DNA of 64,000 nucleotides from Flavobacteriaceae bacterium PS02338 (GCA_029959615.1 JASCOD010000006.1:124001-188000), one strand, 5' to 3'. Counted from the first letter of the stretch, positions 1-8,796 are shown. Numbers and translations: made by a program. Notes: generated by a model from the sequence alone, not told the origin.

Positions 1-564
1 ATGGATGGGAAAATAAAGGTAAGTAGCCAAGTAGGTAAGGGGTCAACTTTTACATTCTTCATCGTTACGAAGGAAATGGCTGAGAATAACAAGTCCAAAC
101 CAGAAATACAGAAGGAACAGAAGATGTTAGATAATGCACTTTCTAGTAACTTTCCTTTAAAAGTTTTGGTAGTGGATGATAACGAAATTAACCTCATGTT
201 GATTACCAAAACATTGAGTAAACTTGGTTATGAATGTAAAAGAGCTTCTAATGGTCAGTTGGCTTTGGATTTAGTCAAACAAGAGGAGTTCGATTTGATT
301 TTCATGGATATGCAGATGCCAATTATGGATGGTACTGTGGCAACTACAGAAATTAGAAAGCATTATCGCGTTTACGAATATCCGGTAGTAATCGCGCTTA
401 CTGCGAATGCTCTAGGTGATGGAAAGGACAAGTGCTTGGAAGCAGGCATGCAAGATTTTATAGCAAAGCCATTTAAACCAGCAGAAATAGAAGAGGTGAT
501 CAAAAAATGGGCGCCAAAAATTATTTCCTATAAACGCAAAAATCAATCTATTTCCTTAAGTTAG
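1..564 (+). CDS. Hybrid sensor histidine kinase, C-terminal part (window edge)
   Basis: This is the 3' end of a hybrid histidine kinase. The first 20 residues (VGKGSTFTF) match the G2 box that closes a HATPase_c domain, so the kinase core lies outside the window and the first ATG is probably internal. After a linker of about 30 residues comes a receiver domain, residues 53-170, with the acidic pair D59/D60, phosphoacceptor D103 in FMDMQMP, the LTANA segment and the AKPF lysine. No output domain follows the receiver, so signalling probably proceeds by intramolecular phosphorelay or to a separate partner. Ligand and target cannot be told from this fragment. Confidence 0.9.
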   Translation: MDGKIKVSSQVGKGSTFTFFIVTKEMAENNKSKPEIQKEQKMLDNALSSNFPLKVLVVDDNEINLMLITKTLSKLGYECKRASNGQLALDLVKQEEFDLIFMDMQMPIMDGTVATTEIRKHYRVYEYPVVIALTANALGDGKDKCLEAGMQDFIAKPFKPAEIEEVIKKWAPKIISYKRKNQSISLS

Positions 565-582
565 CAGCTTAAACGAATTACC

Positions 583-987
583 ATGCTAATTGTAAATAAG
601 CCAATGGCCCTGATAGGGCTAATATTAGTATTTGTGGCTGGTTTCTGCCCCATTTTGCAAGTTAAAATTATTTTCGAATGGGTAAATTGGGGACTTTATA
701 AAACTGATATCCGACTTTTCTTAATCACTTATTCATTCATTGCGCTAATGGCTTTGTGCTATTTTGTTAGACAATTAAAGGCTTTTGGCATATTGACTAA
801 AGTAATGTTTGTTTGGGTTTTATTGATGGCGGCTGCCGTATATTTTAAATCTACCCATTACTTTGGGATGAAGTTAGCTGATAATCTTTTGGGTAAAGCT
901 ATTCATTTCCAATGGGGATGGATTATCTTGTTAATTGGGGCTGTTTTATTGCTGTTTAGTGTAAAGAAGGAAACACTAAGAGCTTAA
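583..987 (+). CDS. Small four-helix membrane protein, unknown function
   Basis: A 134-residue, very hydrophobic protein with about four membrane segments (roughly residues 8-26, 45-62, 73-88 and 108-126) and a short basic C-terminus (SVKKETLRA). It begins 18 bases after the histidine kinase stop and points the same way, so it may be co-transcribed with it. The length and four-helix layout recall the DUF4293-type proteins of Bacteroidota, but I do not recognise a diagnostic motif and give no function. Confidence 0.7.
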   Translation: MLIVNKPMALIGLILVFVAGFCPILQVKIIFEWVNWGLYKTDIRLFLITYSFIALMALCYFVRQLKAFGILTKVMFVWVLLMAAAVYFKSTHYFGMKLADNLLGKAIHFQWGWIILLIGAVLLLFSVKKETLRA

Positions 988-1028
988 TGAAACTGTTAAA
1001 ATATTCGACTACTACTACTAATAACTAA

Positions 1029-1595
1029 CTAAATTTTCAGTAAATACTGATAAAGTTTTTCTGTCGGTAGTCCCATTACATTGGTATAAGAACCATTCAG
1101 TCGCTCAACAACAGTTAAGCCAAACCAATCTTGTACGCCATAGCTACCAGCTTTATCAAATGGTTGGTAATTATCAATGTAGTAATTAATTTCCTCCATA
1201 TTCAAAACGCGACAGAAAACTTCTGTCTGGTCATAAAAAGAAATGATTTTTCCTTGGTGATTGATGCTAACACCAGTATAAACCTCATGCTTATTGCCAG
1301 ATAATTTACCCAACATTTGCTGCGCCTCATTATGGTCTTTCGGTTTACCTAATATTTCGCCATTAATAGCCACGATTGTATCGGCAGTAATAATTATCGC
1401 ATTTGGATTGGCATCAAATGCTTTAGCTTTTTTCTCCGCAATATATACTGCAATTTCCGGAGCACTTAAATTTTCGGGGTAGCTCTCATCCACGTCTTTT
1501 AATTCAACAGAAAAGTTTAAGCCCATTAGGGTTAATAGCTCTTGTCGTCGTGGTGATTTTGAAGCAAGTATAATTGGTGAGGTTACTTTTAACAT
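1029..1595 (-). CDS. maf: Maf-family nucleoside triphosphate pyrophosphatase
   Basis: Maf proteins hydrolyse non-canonical or modified nucleoside triphosphates (dTTP/UTP or m7GTP types) to monophosphates and pyrophosphate. The N-terminal signature PIILASKSPRRQELL is diagnostic, followed by DVDES, a VAxYIAxxKA helix, ADTIV and LGKPKD, all characteristic of the family. I chose the ATG giving MLKVTSPIIL (188 residues); a TTG 24 bases upstream would add eight residues but lies inside the terminator hairpin of the preceding gene. It is the last gene of the leftward block. Whether it is the YhdE or YceF subtype I cannot say. Confidence 0.92.
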   Translation of the reverse strand: MLKVTSPIILASKSPRRQELLTLMGLNFSVELKDVDESYPENLSAPEIAVYIAEKKAKAFDANPNAIIITADTIVAINGEILGKPKDHNEAQQMLGKLSGNKHEVYTGVSINHQGKIISFYDQTEVFCRVLNMEEINYYIDNYQPFDKAGSYGVQDWFGLTVVERLNGSYTNVMGLPTEKLYQYLLKI

Positions 1596-1618
1596 GTTAT
1601 TTTTTTTCAAAAATAACA

Positions 1619-1644
1619 AAAGCGGCCAATAGCCGCTTTGTTTT
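1619..1644 (-). terminator. Rho-independent terminator after the Spy-like gene
   Basis: Arms AAAGCGGC (1619-1626) and GCCGCTTT (1632-1639) form a perfect 8-bp stem with a 5-base loop. On the minus strand it is followed by a T-rich run. It sits between the Spy-like stop and the maf ATG. Confidence 0.75.
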
Positions 1645-1662
1645 ATCTCTTTTAAAATGGAA

Positions 1663-2064
1663 TTAATTTCCAGCTTGACGTTCTTTCATTTTCTTCTCCA
1701 TCTGCGCTTTTTGTTCATCAAGCATCGCTTTGTAAGTTTTCTTCTGATCTTCCGTTAAGACACCATTTACTTTGGTTTCAAGCTCTGTTCTCATTTTTAA
1801 TATCTTTTCCATCATTGCTTGTCTATCGCCACCACCTTGGTTTTCTTCACGCATTTTCTTTTGAGCGTCAGCTTGCTCGGTAAAAATTGCGGTTAGCTTT
1901 GTTTTTTGGTCTTCAGATAGTTTTAGCTTTTCATCTAGTTGCTTCACTCTAGCTTCTGGATTTATTCCCATGCGTCCACCGCCTGGTCTTCCGCCACCTT
2001 GTTGAGCTTGTGCAAACACTATCACACCAAATAATAGCCCGCAAATCATTAATAATCTTTTCAT
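1663..2064 (-). CDS. Spy/CpxP-like periplasmic protein
   Basis: A 133-residue exported protein: signal peptide to about residue 20 (MKRLLMICGLLFGVIVFAQA), then a Gly/Arg-rich stretch (QGGGRPGGGRMG) and an all-helical, Lys/Glu/Gln-rich body. Two LTxxQ-like motifs (LSEDQKTKL and LTEDQKKTY) recall the Spy/CpxP and zinc-resistance periplasmic families, which act as ATP-independent chaperones or stress sensors. The fit is to fold and motif only; a client or metal is not evident. It has its own terminator downstream and a 186-base gap upstream, so it is probably monocistronic. Confidence 0.75.
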   Translation of the reverse strand: MKRLLMICGLLFGVIVFAQAQQGGGRPGGGRMGINPEARVKQLDEKLKLSEDQKTKLTAIFTEQADAQKKMREENQGGGDRQAMMEKILKMRTELETKVNGVLTEDQKKTYKAMLDEQKAQMEKKMKERQAGN

Positions 2065-2250
2065 CGTTTATATTGTTTTATGTTTTCTTTTTGAGTAGAA
2101 AAACAAGCAGAAGTTTAATGGATGAAGAAGAATAATTTGTTAAATAATGTTAAGAGGTTGAAGGAAGAAAATAGTGGTTAGGAACTAGGAGTTAGGTATT
2201 AGTCGAAATGACCAAATAATTAGTTTACAATTAACAATTATCAAGCCTAT

Positions 2251-2775
2251 CTACTTACTTGCTTCTGCAGCCGATGGCGTGCTTCCATGCCATTTGTGTT
2301 GTACTTTAAGTACTTTTTCGATCACATCCCTGGCTGCGGCTTCACCACCATTTCTAGGGGAGATGTAATGACTGATTGCTTTGATTTCTTCTACAGCATC
2401 ATTAGGACAGGTCGCAATACCCACTAATTTCATTACTTCTGCATCAGGGATGTCATCACCCATGTACAAAACTTGATTAGAGCTAATACCTTTTTGTTGA
2501 ATATAGTTGTTAAAAACTTCTACTTTATCGTGAACACCTAGAAAAACATCTGCTACGCTTAACCCTTCGAAACGCTTGTTCATTGCCACACCTTTACCAC
2601 CTGATATGATGCAAACGTTATAGCCTTTTTTTGCCGCTAATTGCAAGGCGTAGCCATCCTTGATATTAAAAGAGCGTAGAAGCTCGCCACTTTCGGTAGC
2701 TATGACAGTACCGTTGGTAAGTACGCCATCAACATCAAAAATGAAGGTGGTAATATCTTTAAGGTTTTGTAGCAT
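2251..2775 (-). CDS. kdsC: 3-deoxy-D-manno-octulosonate 8-phosphate phosphatase
   Basis: KdsC removes phosphate from KDO-8-phosphate to give KDO for the inner core of lipopolysaccharide; it is a cap-less HAD phosphatase acting as a tetramer in the cytoplasm. The sequence shows motif I FDVDGVLT (nucleophile D14, acid/base D16), motif II SGG near residue 60, and motif IV MGDDIPD. At 174 residues it has the normal length. It lies downstream of fdx and iscX on the same strand, with an 84-base gap containing word repeats, so it may be read through from them but has no functional link to them. Confidence 0.92.
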   Translation of the reverse strand: MLQNLKDITTFIFDVDGVLTNGTVIATESGELLRSFNIKDGYALQLAAKKGYNVCIISGGKGVAMNKRFEGLSVADVFLGVHDKVEVFNNYIQQKGISSNQVLYMGDDIPDAEVMKLVGIATCPNDAVEEIKAISHYISPRNGGEAAARDVIEKVLKVQHKWHGSTPSAAEASK

Positions 2776-2859
2776 AAAAAATGTTTATTGGTTTATTAGT
2801 TCACTGGATTTGTAGACTATATAGCTATTAATCTCTGATCCCTAATTCCTGTCAACTGA

Positions 2860-3102
2860 TTACTGGTTATCTCTCCACTCGTAAACCCAAGCAGATTGGA
2901 TTTGTTCTAAGTGGCCTTCAGTACATTGTTCTCTCGTGCCGGCAAAATTTGGCAGTTCAAGTACCCATTCAATCAAATCGGTAAATCTAATTCTATAGAT
3001 TTTTTGCTCATTAAAGTCGTCACCAAATTTTTCATAAAGCTCTAAAGCAATATCTTCAATGTCATTCCATTGAATTGGTAAGGCAAATTTATCGTTGTTC
3101 AT
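2860..3102 (-). CDS. iscX: IscX-like Fe-S assembly regulator
   Basis: IscX is a small acidic protein that binds the cysteine desulfurase IscS, and iron, and modulates Fe-S cluster assembly. This 80-residue protein shows the family pattern: an N-terminal W-x-D helix (IQWNDIEDIALELYEKF), the core RFTDLIEWVLELPNF matching the family RFTD-x3-W segment, and a C-terminal helix with W-x-x-E-W. It is about 14 residues longer than the E. coli protein. It follows fdx by 73 bases, the same order as the end of the proteobacterial isc operon, although iscS, iscU and hscBA are not next to it. Confidence 0.85.
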   Translation of the reverse strand: MNNDKFALPIQWNDIEDIALELYEKFGDDFNEQKIYRIRFTDLIEWVLELPNFAGTREQCTEGHLEQIQSAWVYEWRDNQ

Positions 3103-3175
3103 TTTTGTAAAGTTGAAACGTTTTAAGGTTGAATGTTGGTTAACTGATACCTGATTACTGTTAACTAAAAACTGA

Positions 3176-3508
3176 TTAATGTCCTAAAAAGCCCGATTGA
3201 TCTGGAATAGTAATTTCAATATCACCGTCTAACACCACACATTGGCAAGCCAATCTTGACGTGATTTTTGGTCTAACTGCACGGTCGACGAAGTCTTCTT
3301 CTTTTTCAGAGATTTCCTGGATATTGTCCATTCCCTTGTTTACGTAGATATGGCAAGTACTACAGCCACAAACGCCACCGCAGTTATGTTGTAATTTGAT
3401 ACCGTTATCCAATACTACATCTAATACATCTTCACCAGCGGCAATAGGAAGCTCAACGGGTTCTTTTCCTTCTTCTTCGAAATTTATCTTTAGTTTGAAA
3501 ATACTCAT
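3176..3508 (-). CDS. fdx: ISC-type [2Fe-2S] ferredoxin
   Basis: An adrenodoxin/Isc-class ferredoxin of 110 residues that carries electrons for Fe-S cluster assembly. Cluster ligands are C43, C49 and C52 in CGGVCGCSTC and C88 in LACQC, the same spacing as E. coli Fdx; C47 and C90 are additional cysteines. The acidic stretch before C88 (EISEKEEDFVD) is the usual partner-binding region. It is followed by iscX. A -7 box TACTTTTG lies nine bases upstream of the ATG, so the 5' leader should be very short. Confidence 0.92.
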   Translation of the reverse strand: MSIFKLKINFEEEGKEPVELPIAAGEDVLDVVLDNGIKLQHNCGGVCGCSTCHIYVNKGMDNIQEISEKEEDFVDRAVRPKITSRLACQCVVLDGDIEITIPDQSGFLGH

Positions 3509-3517
3509 AATTCAGTG

Positions 3518-3525
3518 CAAAAGTA
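3518..3525 (-). promoter_or_regulatory. Bacteroidota -7 box for fdx
   Basis: TACTTTTG on the minus strand fits TAnnTTTG and ends nine bases before the fdx ATG. No good -33 TTG is seen at the expected distance. Confidence 0.4.
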
Positions 3526-3553
3526 AGCAGCTAAAACTAAAAAACAGTATGAT

Positions 3554-4309
3554 TTACCCTTTTTTAATCTGCTCGCTTAGTAATTTATATATTGTTAACC
3601 ATTCGGGATGTTGTTGAAGCATTCCTTCATGTTTTTTTAAAGTCAGCTCATCATTTCTGATTGCAGGACCGGTTTGTACTTCTTTTGGAAGTGCAGTTTG
3701 TATTTTATTGGCAGTTTCGTTAATCAAAGGCTTGATGATATCAAAATCCAATTGATTTTGTGCCAGTAATTGTTGGGCGATTCCGTATAAATAATTAGGG
3801 AAGTTGCAGGCAAATACAGCGGCTAAATGCAGTGTCTTTCTTTGTTCGCTGTCTACTTCATAAATTTTTTCACTAATTAGATCCGCTAGCTTTCTTAATA
3901 GATTTAAATTGGCGGTATTATTAGCTTCCAAACAAATTGGGACATTGCTGAAATCTAATTCTTTTTGCTTAGAAAAGGTCTGCAACGGATAAAATACGCC
4001 GTAATTTTCTTGGTTAGCTAAAGCACCTAATGCAACGCTTCCAGAAGTATGAGCTACTAGGCCTTTGTAGCCACTTAATTGCGAAGAAATTTCTGGAATT
4101 ACATCATCCTTTACAGAAATTAGCACAATATCGCTGTTGGTATTGATTTGAGAAATCTTGTTTATTGCGTTAGCATCAATTTTGTCTGCCAATACTTTGG
4201 CATTTTCTATATGATACGACCATATATTAAGCACTTGTACATTTGCATTTTTTAGTGCTTTGGCTATATGAGTAGCTACATTTCCCGAACCTATGATAGA
4301 TACCCGCAT
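3554..4309 (-). CDS. Rossmann-like/DUF2520 oxidoreductase-like protein
   Basis: A 251-residue protein with an N-terminal NAD(P)-binding fold (VSIIGSGNVATHIAKAL, residues 3-19) and a C-terminal helical DUF2520 domain with conserved-looking HLAAVFACNFPNYLYGIA and GPAIRNDELTLKKH segments. Family members resemble pyrroline-5-carboxylate reductase or ketopantoate reductase folds, but the substrate is unknown. I chose the ATG that overlaps the ccmF stop as TAATG; an upstream in-frame start would run 120 bases into ccmF and add residues unlike the family. The overlap suggests translational coupling to ccmF. Confidence 0.88.
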   Translation of the reverse strand: MRVSIIGSGNVATHIAKALKNANVQVLNIWSYHIENAKVLADKIDANAINKISQINTNSDIVLISVKDDVIPEISSQLSGYKGLVAHTSGSVALGALANQENYGVFYPLQTFSKQKELDFSNVPICLEANNTANLNLLRKLADLISEKIYEVDSEQRKTLHLAAVFACNFPNYLYGIAQQLLAQNQLDFDIIKPLINETANKIQTALPKEVQTGPAIRNDELTLKKHEGMLQQHPEWLTIYKLLSEQIKKG

Positions 4310-6777
4310 TAATCTGTTTTCAGTTCTTTTTTTCTTCTGAAGATAGAAATCAAGAAACCAATTACCATTACGATGGTACCAATCCAGTATAAGTTGATAT
4401 ATGGGAATTCGATAGATTTGAATACCAACCAATCTTTTGCTTGTTGAGGTTTCTCAAAAATTTGAAGCTCAAATTTGTTCTCTTCAGGAATAATTTTAGT
4501 AAATCTAATTCTTAAGCCTAATTCATCAATTTTACGAGCAAAATCGAAAGTATTATTACCCTTAATTAAGAATAAAGGCTCTATGTTATAAATTTTACCA
4601 CTTACATTGATTTCTAAAGGTAAGCTCACCGCTAAATCTTCTTTTTCAATTTTTAAATCTCTAATAACAGGTTTGTTATTTAGTGATTTTACTGTTAATG
4701 TTCCACTGCTGGTGTGAATAGTGTCGCCAACTTTTAAAGCTACGATACGAGGAGCTTTGTAATTCTCTTCTTCGGTATGACCTTCGTGGTCGGCATGTTC
4801 TTCTTTTTTCTGTGCAGCACTGGTAATGTGAGTGTAGATATCCTTGAATAGGTAATGCTTAGTATCTGGTGAAGCAATTAAGCCCATTTTTCCATTTTCT
4901 TGGATACTTGGATTAACAGTGAAGTCTTCTTTTACCTTGCCGGTTTCATCGTCAATTACCCTGAAATTAAGCTTGTAATAAGTATTGGGCTGTATGGTAG
5001 TATCGCTAATATAAGTAACGGTGTATTTACCCATTTTCTTAGGTTCGTTCTTATACAGCATGATATTTTCACCTGGTTTTGCTGCTTTTTCAAAATCTTT
5101 AACAGGGATGAAATTGGTTTCGTTGATTGAAATAGGATTACTGGTCGCAGCGGCAACTAAAGCTCCAATTAATAAGATAGCAAAGCCAATATGTGCAGTT
5201 GCTGAGCCCGCTAACTTGCTTCCACGTTTGGTAAATACACCAACCAATAACCTTGCATTAGCCAATATGGCAAAAATACAACTGAATGTAAGTATAATGT
5301 ACATCAAGTTGGTGTATATGCCGGTTATCCAAACTAAGCCACCAGTAATTATTAGTGCAAATACAATAGAAGAGATTAAACTACTATAGAATTTTCTAGG
5401 ATCAGTACGTTTGTATTTTAAAAATTGAGAAAACCCAGAAATTAGTGCGATTAGTACTGCAAAAGGTGCTTGCCATTGATTGTAAAATCTTACTGCATCT
5501 TTAATAGGAGCATAATTGGTTCCAAATGCAGCATTAAATACTGGTACCGAGGTGGCGAAAATGATATGTATGCAAGAAACGGTAACTACTAAAGCTCCGA
5601 TGAACATCCAAAACTCACGAGAGTAAGTTTCCTCATCTTTATGTGTAATTGGAAGTTCTTTCCATCTGTAGGCTATACAAAACACCGAGATTCCCAAGAA
5701 TACCATAATGTAGACTACCAATTGCCAGAACATTCCCAAATCGGTAAATGAGTGAACAGAGGTTTCTCCCAAGATTCCACTTCTGGTTAAGAAAGAAGCA
5801 TATAATACTAAAATGAAACTTACTAGAATCAACGCCATTGCAGTAAAGTAGGCATGACCGGTATTTTTATAGGCAATGATTACGTGTAAACCGCCAATTA
5901 ATGTTAACCAAGGAATGATAGAGGCATTTTCTACGGGATCCCAAGCCCAAAAACCACCAAAGTTAAGTGCTTCGTAAGCCCAAAATGAACCCATTACAAT
6001 ACCAGCTCCTAGAATCATGATGGCAAAAGATACCCAAGGCAATACTGGTTTTACCCAATCTTTATATCGTTTTTGCCACAAGGCGGTAATACCATAGGCA
6101 AAAGGTACTATCATACTGGCGAAGCCTAAGAATAGGGTCGGCGGGTGAATTACCATCCAATAGTTTTGTAATAATGGATTTAAACCACGACCATCTGTAA
6201 TGAAGCTTAAGTAATTTTTAAAGTTTTCGGGATCAGCAAAAATAGGAGCCATTTCCTTTAAATTCACCGCATCTCTTAATAAGATAAATGGAGATGACCC
6301 TATGCGAGCACCGAAAATCTCGACACCTAATAGCATTGAAGTTAAGAATGCCTGTGAAAGTGCAATGATAGTCATTACGCCATTTTCCCAAGATTTGGCT
6401 TTCCAAATTAGGATGATGCCTAACAGCGCTTGCCAAAAGGCCCACAGCCAAAAACTACCTTCTTGTCCTTCCCAAAAGGCAGAAACGATGTAATAAACGG
6501 GTAATTCTTTAGATGAGTGAGAATAGACGTAATTGTATTCGTTGTAGTGATTTAAAATAAGGTAGAAAAGGGTAGAACCGATTCCGATGATGCTGATGAC
6601 ATTAACTCCAAATGCAATTCTTCCTAGTTTAGTCCAAGAACGATCTTCTAGGTTTTTGTTTTTGGTGGCGAAAAAATAGGCGATAGTAGAAAGAAGTGAT
6701 GCGCCAAACGAAAGTACGATGAAAAATTGGCCTAATTTGCCTGGAAGGAGGTTCTCTCCAATAAACTGAATATCCAT
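4309..6777 (-). CDS. ccmF: CcmF/CcsA-type cytochrome c heme lyase
   Basis: This 822-residue multi-pass inner-membrane protein ligates heme to apocytochrome c. The WWD-type heme-handling motif GGFWAWDPVENASIIPWL is near residues 275-292, flanked by conserved histidine-bearing helices (HPPTLFLGF before it and GGLHVII and TSVHSF after it). There are about 15 membrane helices; a large periplasmic domain (about residues 560-790, with a His/Glu-rich HADHEGHTEEE) precedes the last helix. It overlaps ccmE upstream and the DUF2520 gene downstream by one base each (TAATG), so the three are probably translated as a coupled set. Confidence 0.93.
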   Translation of the reverse strand: MDIQFIGENLLPGKLGQFFIVLSFGASLLSTIAYFFATKNKNLEDRSWTKLGRIAFGVNVISIIGIGSTLFYLILNHYNEYNYVYSHSSKELPVYYIVSAFWEGQEGSFWLWAFWQALLGIILIWKAKSWENGVMTIIALSQAFLTSMLLGVEIFGARIGSSPFILLRDAVNLKEMAPIFADPENFKNYLSFITDGRGLNPLLQNYWMVIHPPTLFLGFASMIVPFAYGITALWQKRYKDWVKPVLPWVSFAIMILGAGIVMGSFWAYEALNFGGFWAWDPVENASIIPWLTLIGGLHVIIAYKNTGHAYFTAMALILVSFILVLYASFLTRSGILGETSVHSFTDLGMFWQLVVYIMVFLGISVFCIAYRWKELPITHKDEETYSREFWMFIGALVVTVSCIHIIFATSVPVFNAAFGTNYAPIKDAVRFYNQWQAPFAVLIALISGFSQFLKYKRTDPRKFYSSLISSIVFALIITGGLVWITGIYTNLMYIILTFSCIFAILANARLLVGVFTKRGSKLAGSATAHIGFAILLIGALVAAATSNPISINETNFIPVKDFEKAAKPGENIMLYKNEPKKMGKYTVTYISDTTIQPNTYYKLNFRVIDDETGKVKEDFTVNPSIQENGKMGLIASPDTKHYLFKDIYTHITSAAQKKEEHADHEGHTEEENYKAPRIVALKVGDTIHTSSGTLTVKSLNNKPVIRDLKIEKEDLAVSLPLEINVSGKIYNIEPLFLIKGNNTFDFARKIDELGLRIRFTKIIPEENKFELQIFEKPQQAKDWLVFKSIEFPYINLYWIGTIVMVIGFLISIFRRKKELKTD

Positions 6778-7208
6778 TAAGATTTAGATTCTTTTGTTTC
6801 CTTTATCTCTTTAACTGTCCCATCTTGGTTTACTTCAACCATGTTATCATTATATTTAGAAGGACATTTCATTAAAATTTTCGAAGCGTAGAAAGTATCG
6901 TTTTCCATCTTGCCTATCAACACCAGTTTTTCCGAGCGTTCAAAGTCTTGAGGCTTAGAACCGTTAAGTACTACTTTGTTTACGGTGCCATCTTCATCTT
7001 TCATAAAAAAAGCGAAATGATTAGGGTCTTTTACAGCATCATAATACATGCCTTGGCTTTTTTCCCAGTACCCCATCACGTGTTCTTCTTTTTGTGATTC
7101 GGTAGCTTCTTTAAAGTTTGCGTAAGAGTCGGTATCAGCATTTAAGCTAACTAAAAATCCAATGCAAATTGCAATTGTGATTAAACCGATGATGGCACTT
7201 TTTCTCAT
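6777..7208 (-). CDS. ccmE: Heme chaperone CcmE, CxxxY type
   Basis: CcmE takes heme from the CcmABCD exporter and passes it to CcmF. One N-terminal membrane anchor (residues 4-21) is followed by an OB-fold periplasmic domain of about 120 residues. The heme-attachment motif at the end of the domain is C115-P-S-K-Y119 (ILMKCPSKYN), so the histidine of the E. coli HxxxY motif is a cysteine here, as described for archaeal and some Desulfovibrio CcmE. The tail is short and charged. It starts the ccmE-ccmF-DUF2520 set. Confidence 0.92.
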   Translation of the reverse strand: MRKSAIIGLITIAICIGFLVSLNADTDSYANFKEATESQKEEHVMGYWEKSQGMYYDAVKDPNHFAFFMKDEDGTVNKVVLNGSKPQDFERSEKLVLIGKMENDTFYASKILMKCPSKYNDNMVEVNQDGTVKEIKETKESKS

Positions 7209-7245
7209 GCGTACAATTTATTGGTGTGATTTAAAATACAGCACA

Positions 7246-7253
7246 CAAAGATA
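7246..7253 (-). promoter_or_regulatory. Bacteroidota -7 box for ccmE
   Basis: TATCTTTG on the minus strand, 37 bases before the ccmE ATG, fits TAnnTTTG. It follows the gdhA terminator, which supports separate transcription of ccmEF. No clear -33 element. Confidence 0.4.
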
Positions 7254-7320
7254 GAAAAACAAAAGAAGGTCAGCTATTTCGGAGGCTTTCTAATACATAA
7301 CGTGACAATTACTTGATAAA

Positions 7321-7356
7321 CAAAAAAGCCCCGTAACATATAAATTACGGGGCTTT
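7321..7356 (-). terminator. Rho-independent terminator of glutamate dehydrogenase gene
   Basis: A perfect 12-bp stem, AAAGCCCCGTAA (7325-7336) with TTACGGGGCTTT (7345-7356), loop 8 bases, followed on the minus strand by a T run. It ends the gdhA transcript before ccmE. Confidence 0.9.
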
Positions 7357-7374
7357 GTCTTATTTAGAACCAGT

Positions 7375-8796
7375 CTAAGGCCAAACGCCTAAATTCATGT
7401 AAGAAACGGCAATTTTATCGATTGAATTTACAAAAGCTGCTGTTCTTAAAGTTTTAACTGCAGGTTTGTCTATTAACGTTTGTCTGATTTCACGATAAGA
7501 GTGGATCATGGTGTCTTCTAATCCAGAATTTACCAACTCTAACTCTGAAGCTCCTTTAACAATCATCAAACGGTGTTCTGCTGGAATGGTTTTTCCAGTT
7601 AAGCTTTCTAGTGTATTGATCAAATTAGCATTTGAATTTTCTGCATAACGATTTTCCATACGGCCAAAAGCTACGTGAGAAAGGTTTTTTAACCATTCAA
7701 AATAAGAAACTGTTACACCACCAGCGTTACAGTACATATCTGGAATGATAATGCCACCCATTTCTGTGAATATTTCTTCAGCTTGTGGAGTACATGGTCC
7801 GTTAGCACCTTCAGCAATAATTTTTGCTTTAATGTTACGGATGTTATCTCCAGTAATTTGATTTTCTAATGCTGCAGGTACTAGGATATCGCAATCTTGC
7901 TCCAAACCTTCAAGTGAATTCTTGAAATCTGTTGCACCAGCGAAACCTAAAATAGAGCCTGTATTTTTACGGTGAGCAAAAACTTCATCAATATTTAAAC
8001 CGTTGGCATTATAAATGGCTCCTTCAAATTCGCAGATACCTACAACGGTAGCACCAAATTCAATTAAGAATTTAGCCGAGTGATAACCTACGTTACCTAA
8101 ACCTTGTACGATAACTCTTTTTCCTTCTAAACCAGCTGTAAGACCTAATTTTTTCATGTCATCAGCATGGCTTACACATTCGCGAATAGCATAGGCTACT
8201 CCACGGCCAGTTGCCTCTTTACGTCCACGGATACCGTGTAGGGCAATAGGTTTACCAGTAACACAGCCTAATGCGTCTAACGAACCTGGGTTCATGGTCA
8301 TGTATGTGTCTGCAATCCAACTCATCTCACGTTCGCCAGATCCATAATCAGGAGCTGGAACATCGATGCCTGGGCCAATAAAATTCTTTTTGATTAACTC
8401 GGTTGTGTAGCGACGGGTGATGGTCTCTAGTTCTGCTACGGTATAATTTTTTGGATTAATGCAGATTCCTCCTTTTGCGCCACCGAAAGGTACATTAACA
8501 ATAGCGCACTTGTAAGTCATTAGTGCTGCAAGAGCCATTACTTCGTCTTCGTTAACCATATCGCTGTAACGAATACCTCCCTTGGTAGGGCTCATGTGGT
8601 GCGAGTGTTCTACACGCCACGCGTCAATTACTTCAAATCCGTTTCCTCTACGAATGGGGAACTGAAAACGGTACACACTGTTACATGCTTTAATTTGCGC
8701 TAATAAACCTTCTGGGTGAGAGGTGAATTTAGCGGCACTGTCAAAGTTTTTACATACATCGCTGAAAAAACTCATTTCGTTTGCTGTACTAGCCAT
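7375..8796 (-). CDS. Glu/Leu/Phe/Val-family dehydrogenase, glutamate dehydrogenase
   Basis: A 473-residue hexameric-type glutamate dehydrogenase interconverting glutamate and 2-oxoglutarate plus ammonia. The substrate-binding segments HHMSPTKGGIRY and PFGGAKGGI carry the conserved lysines, PAPDYGSGEREMSWI the catalytic aspartate, GLGNVGYHSAKF the dinucleotide fold, and NAGGVTVSYFEWLKN closes the active site. I start at MASTANEMSF; an upstream non-ATG extension of 22 residues is unlike the family. The cofactor cannot be fixed from sequence alone. It separates ccmBCD from ccmEF but has its own promoter-like box and a strong terminator. Confidence 0.94.
   Translation of the reverse strand: MASTANEMSFFSDVCKNFDSAAKFTSHPEGLLAQIKACNSVYRFQFPIRRGNGFEVIDAWRVEHSHHMSPTKGGIRYSDMVNEDEVMALAALMTYKCAIVNVPFGGAKGGICINPKNYTVAELETITRRYTTELIKKNFIGPGIDVPAPDYGSGEREMSWIADTYMTMNPGSLDALGCVTGKPIALHGIRGRKEATGRGVAYAIRECVSHADDMKKLGLTAGLEGKRVIVQGLGNVGYHSAKFLIEFGATVVGICEFEGAIYNANGLNIDEVFAHRKNTGSILGFAGATDFKNSLEGLEQDCDILVPAALENQITGDNIRNIKAKIIAEGANGPCTPQAEEIFTEMGGIIIPDMYCNAGGVTVSYFEWLKNLSHVAFGRMENRYAENSNANLINTLESLTGKTIPAEHRLMIVKGASELELVNSGLEDTMIHSYREIRQTLIDKPAVKTLRTAAFVNSIDKIAVSYMNLGVWP

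Noticed and set aside
5021..5389. 122-residue open frame opposite ccmF
   Set aside because: Antisense shadow; the ccmF frame is certain from family motifs.
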